NCBI GenBank assembly: GCA_913031095.1
Contig: CAJWGH010000005.1
Coordinates: forward strand, 1 to 20,697
Length of the DNA: 20,697 nt
Reading direction: 5' to 3'
Origin: an uncultured Chloroflexota bacterium
GTDB taxonomy: Bacteria > Chloroflexota > Dehalococcoidia > UBA3495
A model generated the notes under the pieces. The model had not been told where the DNA came from and made no database searches. It was given only the letters and a program-made list of their open reading frames with translations. The translations under genes and the position numbers were made by a program. Shown one piece after another: positions 15,318-20,697 of this stretch. Within the stretch, counting starts at the first letter, position 1; every line of letters begins with the position of its first letter.

Positions 15318-15434
15318 TTACTTGAGTTCCATGGGGGTCTGGCAACAGGAGATGGAGCCGTCGCCGCCTTTGGTCACGATGAACTCGGAACCGCACTTCC
15401 CACATACGTAGCGTTTGCCGGTCTGATTAGCCAA
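15318..15434 (-). CDS. Desulforedoxin-like mini-protein, copy 2
   Basis: A 38-residue protein with C11, C14, C30 and C31 (C-x2-C-x15-C-C) and nearly the exact length of Desulfovibrio desulforedoxin (36 residues). It shares the GKRY, KCGS and GDG segments and the ending CC-x-T-x-MEL with copy 1. The start is taken as TTG at 15434, because GGCGGAG lies about 8 bases upstream and the protein then begins MANQ-x-GKRY like copy 1; the frame is open further upstream to 15515, but that part overlaps the promoter. No superoxide-reductase domain is fused or adjacent. First gene of the two-gene unit. Confidence 0.75.
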   Translation of the reverse strand: MANQTGKRYVCGKCGSEFIVTKGGDGSISCCQTPMELK

Positions 15435-15486
15435 ATGCTCAGCTCCGCCGTTGATAGAAATTTTTGACGCCTGCAGGCTCGCGCTA

Positions 15487-15515
15487 ATTATAGACAAGCC
15501 AGGTATGGGATTCAA
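15487..15515 (-). promoter_or_regulatory. Near-consensus promoter of the desulforedoxin-like pair
   Basis: On the minus strand TTGAAT (15515-15510) and a perfect TATAAT (15492-15487) are 17 bp apart. Transcription should start near 15480, about 46 bases before the TTG start. This also argues against a start farther upstream. Confidence 0.72.
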
Positions 15516-15555
15516 CTTGACCGGGTCGGTTGATAAGCGAGTCCGAGGTGAGTTT

Positions 15556-16014
15556 CTATGCGGACTCTGTCGGTTCTGCGTCGTCGATGAATCGCACTAG
15601 GAAGGTTGCCTCGCCCAATGGGATGCCATCGAAGAGGATGGCGGCCGAGTGTATTCCAGGCTTCTGAACCGGAATCCGGAATGTCTTGATCCAGCGTTGG
15701 AAAAGAATACCCTCTTCCCATTCCACCTTCTGGGCTGGGGGTGTCTCAAGAGGGATGCCAGGGGTCTTCAAAGTGACGAACAGATAGTGATCACCGGGGT
15801 CGGCGCCGCCGATACAGAAAGCCAGGTTGTAGTCGACAGTAGCGATTACCGGGTTCTCGGATTCAGATGACTCTTCCGGCTCGGGTAGGTCCAACAGGTC
15901 AACGATTCCATTAAGTGTCAATTCACCGTTGTCCGTCTCCGTCGTGTCTCGGCAAAATAGTGCGTATTTGAGAACGGGGCCCCCGGATTCCTGGGTCAAA
16001 TCTGAGTCTCCCAT
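15556..16014 (-). CDS. DUF6941-like hypothetical protein
   Basis: With ATG at 16014 this is 152 residues. The segment LKYALFCRDTTETDNGELTLNG, followed by DLLDLPEPEE and later LFVTLKTPG, resembles the DUF6941 family of small, mainly beta proteins found in many environmental bacteria; no function is known. The frame stays open to 16164 with ATGs at 16062 and 16164. These are less likely: the extra sequence covers two palindromes that look regulatory, and 16164 would leave one base to the divergent gene. None of the starts has a convincing Shine-Dalgarno, so the start is uncertain. Residues 45-60 are very acidic (PEPEESSESE). Likely cytosolic: no signal peptide is seen. Confidence 0.65.
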   Translation of the reverse strand: MGDSDLTQESGGPVLKYALFCRDTTETDNGELTLNGIVDLLDLPEPEESSESENPVIATVDYNLAFCIGGADPGDHYLFVTLKTPGIPLETPPAQKVEWEEGILFQRWIKTFRIPVQKPGIHSAAILFDGIPLGEATFLVRFIDDAEPTESA

Positions 16015-16064
16015 CGCCGTCAGGCGTGATAATTCCGAACGACCAATTCTAGCATGGCTCATGA

Positions 16065-16099
16065 TTACGTAATACGTAAACCCCAGGTACTTTACCTGG
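16065..16099. promoter_or_regulatory. Two adjacent palindromes between divergent genes
   Basis: TTACGTAATACGTAA (16065-16079) has perfect 7-bp arms about one base. CCAGGTACTTTACCTGG (16083-16099) has perfect 7-bp arms about three bases. Only three bases separate them and their centres are 19 bp apart, close to two helical turns. They lie between the divergent DUF6941-like and thioredoxin-like genes and suit two operators or one cooperative site; the second could also be an RNA hairpin. Confidence 0.45.
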
Positions 16100-16165
16100 C
16101 CCATTGCCAACTGCAGACAATATTGAGAAACTAGCCGCGTAATATTCACCCTGGGGGTAATCATT

Positions 16166-16804
16166 GTGGCATCAGCACAAGAGAATCAGCTAGATCAAGC
16201 GAAGTTCAATCAAGGTATGACCACCCAGCAATATATCGATCAGATTAAGGTCAACAAAGACCCGTTTGTGGAGATATATCAGACGGTTAAAATTCCGGAT
16301 GATTCCTTGAACATATTCAACAGACTGAGTGAACCGTTGAACCTGGCTGTGTTCACCGCCGACTGGTGCGGTGACGCCATGAGCACCACTCCCGTGATCC
16401 TGAAGTTGGCAGACAGCACTCCCAATATCTTCCTCCAGGTCTTCAACCGGGATGATGAACTCGAATTGAGCAACAGCCTGATTCCCGAACACCGGGCTGG
16501 CACCGTGCCAATTTTTGTGGTCATGGATAAAGACATGCAACAGATGGTCCGGTTCATCGAGACCGCCAACACCCTGGTCCCGGAGATAGATGCAATGGAC
16601 GCTGCCATCGATCAGGAAGTAGAGGGGATTGACGAAGGAGAAGCGCGGCAGGTCAAGCGTGGACGGCGCACTTCCTACCGGGTGGAGCGTGCCCAGGCTT
16701 GGGGTGAAGTTATTCTGAAAGAATTTGGGGGTTTAGTGTCGGATGCCTTGGGTGGTGGCGACTTACCCTTTGAAGGCGGAACAAAATGGCCGCCCGAAGA
16801 TTAG
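16166..16804 (+). CDS. Thioredoxin-like protein lacking the resolving cysteine
   Basis: A 212-residue thioredoxin-fold protein of the thioredoxin_9-like type. After ~50 N-terminal residues with a helical MTTQQYIDQIKVN segment, the fold starts at LNLAVFTADWCGDAM, with C68 as the nucleophilic cysteine. The expected second cysteine of the CxxC pair is Ala (A71). GTVPIFVVMDKD (about 113-124) supplies the cis-proline loop. The last ~70 residues contain a basic stretch (QVKRGRRTSYRVERA) and a glycine-rich end. A single-cysteine thioredoxin would favour bacilliredoxin-like mixed-disulfide chemistry over disulfide reduction (inference). Start is GTG behind GGGGG; followed after ~50 bp by a small acidic gene in the same direction. 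Confidence 0.78.
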   Translation: MASAQENQLDQAKFNQGMTTQQYIDQIKVNKDPFVEIYQTVKIPDDSLNIFNRLSEPLNLAVFTADWCGDAMSTTPVILKLADSTPNIFLQVFNRDDELELSNSLIPEHRAGTVPIFVVMDKDMQQMVRFIETANTLVPEIDAMDAAIDQEVEGIDEGEARQVKRGRRTSYRVERAQAWGEVILKEFGGLVSDALGGGDLPFEGGTKWPPED

Positions 16805-16853
16805 TGTTTACAACTAACCTTTACCTCTGGAAAACATTCCTGAGAGGATGGTG

Positions 16854-17123
16854 ATGGCTGAAGACCTGATTACGATGGAAGATATGGCGGCGATTTTTGA
16901 GGTGACCGATGCACTGGGTATACACCGGGAGTCCGTGCGAGTCGAACTCAATAAAGAAGATCCAGGCTCCATCCAAAGGGTGGCCGACGGGATGGTCGAA
17001 ATTACACTCCCGGTCAACGAGAGCGCTGAGATATTCTGTAAAAAGCTACGTATCGACCTCGAAGCCATGGGGTTCGAACCGGCCGACTCTGCACTCGGCT
17101 ATGACGAAGACGAAGACGAATAA
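16854..17123 (+). CDS. Small acidic protein of unknown function
   Basis: An 89-residue protein that I do not recognise. It begins AEDLITMEDMAAIFEVTDALGI, probably helical, then RVELNKEDPGSIQRVADGMVEITLPV, probably beta, and ends in the acidic tail YDEDEDE. No cysteine pair, membrane segment or signal peptide is seen. ATG at 16854 is chosen because GAGAGG lies six bases upstream; ATG at 16848 and GTG at 16851 are in frame just before. It follows the thioredoxin-like gene on the same strand, so the two are probably co-transcribed, and it ends 40 bp from the convergent jelly-roll gene. Confidence 0.65.
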   Translation: MAEDLITMEDMAAIFEVTDALGIHRESVRVELNKEDPGSIQRVADGMVEITLPVNESAEIFCKKLRIDLEAMGFEPADSALGYDEDEDE

Positions 17124-17163
17124 CCGCCTCTGATCGTTTTGAACTGATCCGGCAGCCCCGTTT

Positions 17164-17688
17164 TTAGTAGCCGGCTTCTCGCCATTCGAATGCCAGGTTA
17201 GCGTAACGGACGAATACCGCTCCGCCAGGGGCGGCCATGGGGCCGTTGGCAGCCAATAAGGCTATGGTGTGCTGCTCACCCGGCTGGGCTTCTTCTGACA
17301 ACACAACCCGTTGGGGAACGTTGAAGCCTTGGATGGCTCCCCGGTGCCGGTCGCACTCTCCGTCGAGCCATAATTCTCCGTAGTCGTCGATGCACGTTTC
17401 AAACTGGACACGGACACCGGTCGTGGGGTGCCCGTCTACCGTCTCTGGCAGGGTCACTTTGGTCCGGTACCAAACGAAAGAAAATCCTCGGGTAATCCAT
17501 TTGGCTAGGTCTGAGCACACTTCCCAGCTCGAGTCGTCATAGTCGGGCAGACGGGCCGGTGACCCTTCGAGTTGCGATACTAAGCCCTCGTTGGGCTCAC
17601 CTGGCACCAGCCCCTGGGCGAACTTCCACTGTCCCTTCACGGCTGTCAGGCCAGAACCGGTGTTGAGGTCGATGACTGCTCGAGGCAT
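17164..17688 (-). CDS. Galactose-binding-like jelly-roll domain protein
   Basis: A 174-residue protein that appears to be a single beta-sandwich like the sugar-binding domain of family 2 glycoside hydrolases. Signatures are LPDYDDSSWEV (47-57), FVWYRTKVTLPE (~71-82), then RVQFETCIDDYGELWLDGE, where the strand-turn WLDGE matches the W-x-N/D-G turn of that domain. There is no catalytic domain and no signal peptide, so it is more likely a cytosolic binding or structural module than an enzyme. ATG start with AGGAGAT. It lies 30 bp after npdG in the same direction, so the pair is an operon. What ligand it holds is unknown. Confidence 0.65.
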   Translation of the reverse strand: MPRAVIDLNTGSGLTAVKGQWKFAQGLVPGEPNEGLVSQLEGSPARLPDYDDSSWEVCSDLAKWITRGFSFVWYRTKVTLPETVDGHPTTGVRVQFETCIDDYGELWLDGECDRHRGAIQGFNVPQRVVLSEEAQPGEQHTIALLAANGPMAAPGGAVFVRYANLAFEWREAGY

Positions 17689-17718
17689 AATCCATCTCCT
17701 GTGTTGCTTTATTCGTGA

Positions 17719-18366
17719 CTAGATACCAACTATCTTGATGCTGGAATGGACCTTGTAGATTCGGTTGATATTGACCAGCAGTGGGGTTATCTGTTCCACG
17801 TATTTTGCGTTGGCCAGGCTGCCGCCATCCACGCCTCGCAAGTCCTTGATCTGGTCTGCTAATTCCATCACCAGTTTTTTTGCGTCCGAGTGGTCAGAGC
17901 AGACAACTACGTCCCCGTCCATGGTCACGTTGGGGTCAAGGAGTTCTTCGGCGCTGGCATTCTGGAACGCGGCAACCACCTGGGATTCGGGCAGCATATC
18001 TTGTGCTTCCTGGGCTGCGGAACCGGCTTCTACTTCCACGGCGCTGGCGCCTTTGCCTCGCTCGAACTTCATGGGAGCGATGACGCTGACTACAATCTTT
18101 CCCTTTAGCGCCGGTCCCAAGTCCTCCAGCACCGGCCGTTGGCCTTCGTAGGGAAATGCCAAGAAGACCACGTCTGCTTGTAACACGGCGCCGGAGTTGT
18201 CCGAACCTCGAATATCTACATCGGGAGCCAATTGAGACAATTCCTGAGCTGCCCCAGCTCCCCTGGCGGCGTCTCTGGACCCAATAATGGGAGTTTCTCC
18301 AGCCATGGCCAACCGCAACGCCAAACCCTTGCCTTCCGGTCCAGTGCCCCCCAAGATCGCCAGCAT
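17719..18366 (-). CDS. npdG: NADPH-dependent F420 reductase (F420H2:NADP+ oxidoreductase)
   Basis: A 215-residue Rossmann protein beginning MLAILGGTGPEGKGLALRLA, with GGTGPEG (6-12) for the dinucleotide phosphate and IIGSRD (27-32) placing S-R at the 2'-phosphate, as in NpdG. Later landmarks include VVFLAFPYE and VVSVIAPMKF. The family exchanges hydride between coenzyme F420 and NADP, so the organism probably makes F420. The start is ATG at 18366, with AAGGAGGG ideally spaced; an ATG 6 codons earlier (18384) lacks this. First gene of a two-gene operon with the jelly-roll protein; promoter predicted at 18417-18445. It could support F420-dependent oxidoreductases such as the luciferase-like enzyme (inference). 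Confidence 0.82.
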   Translation of the reverse strand: MLAILGGTGPEGKGLALRLAMAGETPIIGSRDAARGAGAAQELSQLAPDVDIRGSDNSGAVLQADVVFLAFPYEGQRPVLEDLGPALKGKIVVSVIAPMKFERGKGASAVEVEAGSAAQEAQDMLPESQVVAAFQNASAEELLDPNVTMDGDVVVCSDHSDAKKLVMELADQIKDLRGVDGGSLANAKYVEQITPLLVNINRIYKVHSSIKIVGI

Positions 18367-18416
18367 AAGCCCTCCTTCGGCCATTTTGGTGTAATCGACA
18401 ATAGTTGTGCGGCAAT

Positions 18417-18445
18417 ACTATAGCCTGAACCTGTCGGCCTGGGAA
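18417..18445 (-). promoter_or_regulatory. Predicted promoter of npdG
   Basis: On the minus strand TTCCCA (18445-18440) and TATAGT (18422-18417) are 17 bp apart. The -10 TATAGTATT is the same as that of the promoter at 10933. The remaining ~220 bp up to 18667 hold no gene that I can support. Confidence 0.5.
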
Positions 18446-18667
18446 GGTCTCTGGTGACGACGTGCGGGTGCAGAGAATCGAGCCTAGAATCTGCAGCATC
18501 ATCTAATATAACCGTTGTTCTCTGGCCGGCATACCGCTGGAGTCGCTGCGGGCCTGATGGGCCCAACAGGGATTTCTCCTTGTGTTCCCAGGCAGGCTCG
18601 GCGATAATGGGGCCGATATCCCGCCAGGGCTATTTTACGTCTGCGTCAAATATTTGGAGGCTAAATA

Positions 18668-19153
18668 ATGGATGAGGATGCAAAGAAGACAGCTTTGCGC
18701 ATGATTCCCTACGGCATGTACGTTCTGACCAGCAAGAGCCAAGATGGCCAAGAAGTGAGCGCCGCTACGGTTAACTGGCTGACTCAGACATCTTTCGCAC
18801 CTCCGCTGGTGGCGGTTGGTGTGAAAGGCGATTCCGGTGCCCATGCGCATATCACCGACACCGGCGTCTTTGCCGTGAACGTGATAGGAAAGGATCAACT
18901 AGACACAGCATTCACGTTCTTCAAATCACTTGAACGCGAAGGAGATTCCATCGGAGGGCAGGCCTTTGTGGCCGGTCCGGAGACTGGATGCGCTCTGCTG
19001 ACGGCCTCACCTGCGTGGTGGGAGTGCAAGGTTGTTGGCCAACTTGACCAGGGCGACCACACGCTGTTCTTGGGCGAGGTCTTGGAAGCGGGAACGCGCG
19101 CCGAGGACCAGACGATTTTGATGCGCGACCACAACCTGAACTATGGCGGCTAG
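18668..19153 (+). CDS. Flavin reductase domain protein (FMN-binding split barrel)
   Basis: A 161-residue flavin reductase-like protein. MIPYGMYVLTSKSQDGQEVSAATVNWLTQTSFAPPLVAVGV (read as consecutive segments from residue 12) is the conserved flavin-binding first half, with TVNWLTQTSF contacting FMN and APPLVAVG the next strand. The later segment HTLFLGEVLEAG is the second-half landmark. These proteins reduce FMN or FAD with NAD(P)H and pass it to monooxygenases. The length is typical. It is the only obvious partner in the window for the HpaB-type and HsaA-like enzymes, though not adjacent to either. ATG start with GGAGG seven bases upstream; the thiolase-like gene follows 73 bp later and may share its transcript. 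Confidence 0.85.
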   Translation: MDEDAKKTALRMIPYGMYVLTSKSQDGQEVSAATVNWLTQTSFAPPLVAVGVKGDSGAHAHITDTGVFAVNVIGKDQLDTAFTFFKSLEREGDSIGGQAFVAGPETGCALLTASPAWWECKVVGQLDQGDHTLFLGEVLEAGTRAEDQTILMRDHNLNYGG

Positions 19154-19226
19154 TCCATCTTGCTTGATAAGTAGACCGCTACAAAAACTTAGATAGAAAA
19201 CAATCCGACATGGAGGCTCCCAACCG

Positions 19227-20408
19227 ATGGTAGACCTGAGACGTGCGGCCGCGATTGTCGGCGTGCACGAACACATCACCCGGTACGCGCCGGATAAGAG
19301 CGAAGCGCAGATCCAGGGCGAAAGCATCATCAAAGCCTTAGAAGATGCCGGTCTTGAGAAGAAGGATGTAGACGGTCTGTTCTGCGCTTCTATGTCGGTC
19401 CGCAGTAGCGGACTGAACCTGGCTGACTACCTGAATATGTATCCCAAGATGGTGGACAATACCACTGTAGGCGGTGGTTCTTTCGAGTTCCATCTCTCCC
19501 ATGCACTGAATGCCATCTACGCTGGTCGTATCAACTGCGCCGTTATCACCTATGCCACCCAAGCCCGATCTGGAGGAGTGTCGGTGGGCACGGGCGGCAT
19601 CAGTCGTCAGGGCCATCCTCGGCTGGATCCTTCTCCTGACAGCTTTGAAGAGCTGTACGGGCTGACCACAGTAGGCCTCTACGCTATGATCGCCCAGCGG
19701 CACATGCACCTTTACGGCACGACCTCTGAGCAGTTGGCCGAGATTGCCGTGACCATGCGTCGGCATGCCGGGTTGAACCCGGAGGCGCTGTTCCGTGACC
19801 CTATCACCGTGGATGATGTTATGCGATCTCCGGTGGTTTCAACACCGCTTCACCGCAACGACTGCTGTGTCATCACTGACGGTGGCGGTGCGGTGGTGGT
19901 GGCGTCTCCAGAATTGGCCCGTAACTGTAAGCAGAAGCCGGTCTGGATTCTGGGTGCTGGTGAAGCAGTGGCCCACCAGGGCGCTGGCAAGCGGGATTTG
20001 ATGTACATCGCCGCCAAGCAGAGCCACGTCCCGGCCTTCGAAATGGCCCAAGTCACTCAGAAAGACATCGATATGGCCATGATTTATGACTCTTTCACCA
20101 TCACGGTGTTGGAGACCCTAGAAGACCTTGGATTCTGTGAGAAGGGTGAGGGTGGTCAGTTCGTTCTCAACGGACGTATAGGTTTGGGCGGTGAGCTTCC
20201 CATCAACACCGACGGTGGTGGTCTATCGTCAAACCACCCAGGCATGCGTGGCCTTTTCCTTCTGCTGGAAGCGACCCGGCAGCTCAGGGGACAGTTCGAT
20301 GGAACCGAACGTCAGGTGCCCGATTGCAAGATAGCTCTGTGCCACGGCACTGGTGGAGCCTTGGGCTCACGCCACAGCGGCGGCACAGTCATACTGGCGA
20401 GGGATTAG
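19227..20408 (+). CDS. Thiolase-superfamily protein with Ser at the nucleophile position
   Basis: A 393-residue SCP-2/lipid-transfer-type thiolase-fold protein. The place of the acyl-accepting cysteine in degradative thiolases reads VGGGSFEFHLSHALNAI, so serine (S85) is present. The later histidine loop is SSNHPGMRG (H337) and the second cysteine loop is ALCHGTGG (C372). IYDSFTITVLETLEDLGFC (~286-304) contains a conserved tyrosine (Y287). These features fit the DUF35-associated branch that includes steroid side-chain retro-aldolases such as Ltp2, rather than CoA-thiolysing thiolase; this is inference. The DUF35 gene begins only 3 bases after the stop, implying translational coupling and a complex. 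ATG behind GGAGG at ten bases. Confidence 0.85.
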   Translation: MVDLRRAAAIVGVHEHITRYAPDKSEAQIQGESIIKALEDAGLEKKDVDGLFCASMSVRSSGLNLADYLNMYPKMVDNTTVGGGSFEFHLSHALNAIYAGRINCAVITYATQARSGGVSVGTGGISRQGHPRLDPSPDSFEELYGLTTVGLYAMIAQRHMHLYGTTSEQLAEIAVTMRRHAGLNPEALFRDPITVDDVMRSPVVSTPLHRNDCCVITDGGGAVVVASPELARNCKQKPVWILGAGEAVAHQGAGKRDLMYIAAKQSHVPAFEMAQVTQKDIDMAMIYDSFTITVLETLEDLGFCEKGEGGQFVLNGRIGLGGELPINTDGGGLSSNHPGMRGLFLLLEATRQLRGQFDGTERQVPDCKIALCHGTGGALGSRHSGGTVILARD

Positions 20409-20411
20409 ATA

Positions 20412-20697
20412 ATGACCACCTCATGGAACAAACCCCTGCCTACAATCATTGGCGAGACCAAGACCTTCTGGGATATGTGCCGTCGCGGAGTCTTGCTGAT
20501 TCAGAAATGCGAGAGCTGTAACGAGTACCAGTGGTACCCTCGCGGCATCTGCGCCAACTGCTGGTCCAGCGAGATCAAATGGACGCCGTCATCTGGGCGA
20601 GGCACGGTCTGGACATACACCGTCACCAACCAGAACCGCACCCAAGGTTTCGACACCGGCCCCTACGTGCTGGCTCTCGTGGAACTAGATGAGGGAG
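20412..20697 (+). CDS. DUF35 zinc-ribbon/OB-fold acyl-CoA-associated protein, N-terminal part
   Basis: Ninety-five residues are present before the window ends. KTFWDMCRRGVLLIQKC is the helical N-terminus; C33, C36, C47 and C50 (C-x2-C-x10-C-x2-C) form the rubredoxin-like zinc ribbon; GRGTVWTYTVTN starts the OB-fold. Proteins of this kind bind thiolase-like partners and help place the acyl-CoA substrate, as ChsH2 does for Ltp2 and as archaeal DUF35 does for acetoacetyl-CoA thiolase and HMG-CoA synthase. Its start lies 3 bases beyond the thiolase-like stop, with GAGGG inside that gene's end as the likely ribosome site. The C-terminus is outside the window. Confidence 0.88.
   Translation, partial: MTTSWNKPLPTIIGETKTFWDMCRRGVLLIQKCESCNEYQWYPRGICANCWSSEIKWTPSSGRGTVWTYTVTNQNRTQGFDTGPYVLALVELDEG

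Overview
The window looks like part of a bacterial chromosome of mid-range G+C (mid-50s % by eye), densely packed with short operons on both strands and using ATG, GTG and TTG starts. The gene mix suggests a heterotrophic Chloroflexota (SAR202/Dehalococcoidia-like) or similar metagenome-derived lineage. That mix is several flavin-dependent oxygenases of different folds, a class III extradiol dioxygenase, VOC-fold proteins, an F420:NADP oxidoreductase, a thiolase/DUF35 pair and desulforedoxin-like iron proteins. The taxonomic call is inference from gene content; no rRNA, tRNA, ribosomal protein gene, IS element, integrase or CRISPR array was seen.

Layout. 1-546: end of a multi-rhodanese protein (+). 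601-1323: metallo-beta-lactamase-fold hydrolase (-). 1324-2027: no intact gene, but a decayed coding remnant (-) and a perfect 38-bp palindrome acting as terminator. 2028-3494: four tandem small cupin genes (-), made of two paralogous pairs, with a promoter and operator-like inverted repeat at 3549-3577. 3580-4467: DUF429-type protein (-). 4586-5446: oxaloacetate decarboxylase-type enzyme (+). 5667-6056: VOC protein (+). 6190-7050: PIG-L/LmbE deacetylase (-). 7254-9374: extradiol dioxygenase plus luciferase-like monooxygenase operon (+) behind a near-consensus promoter. 9507-10271: Cof-type HAD phosphatase (-). 10394-10849: VOC dioxygenase-like protein (-). 10976-12430: HpaB-type flavin hydroxylase (-), divergent from 12680-15021: zinc alcohol dehydrogenase plus acyl-CoA-dehydrogenase-fold monooxygenase (+). 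15126-15434: two tandem desulforedoxin-like mini-genes (-). 15556-16014: DUF6941-like protein (-), divergent from 16166-17123: thioredoxin-like protein and a small acidic unknown (+). 17164-18366: NpdG and a jelly-roll protein (-). 18668-20697: flavin reductase, thiolase and the start of a DUF35 protein (+).

How it may work together (inference). HpaB-type and acyl-CoA-dehydrogenase-fold monooxygenases need reduced flavin, which the flavin reductase at 18668 could supply. The luciferase-like enzyme needs reduced FMN or F420, and NpdG exchanges electrons between F420 and NADP. The extradiol dioxygenase and VOC protein could open hydroxylated rings, and the alcohol dehydrogenase, OAD-type lyase and thiolase/DUF35 pair could process the products. 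The window therefore reads as a loose catabolic neighbourhood for aromatic or otherwise recalcitrant organic compounds, spread over many small transcription units. The substrate cannot be read from the sequence.

The least conventional items are the cupin quartet with its own candidate operator, the paired desulforedoxin mini-genes, the thiolase with serine in place of the nucleophilic cysteine next to DUF35, the LigB-fold enzyme with Gln at a metal-ligand position, the thioredoxin lacking its resolving cysteine, and the double palindrome between the divergent genes near 16070.
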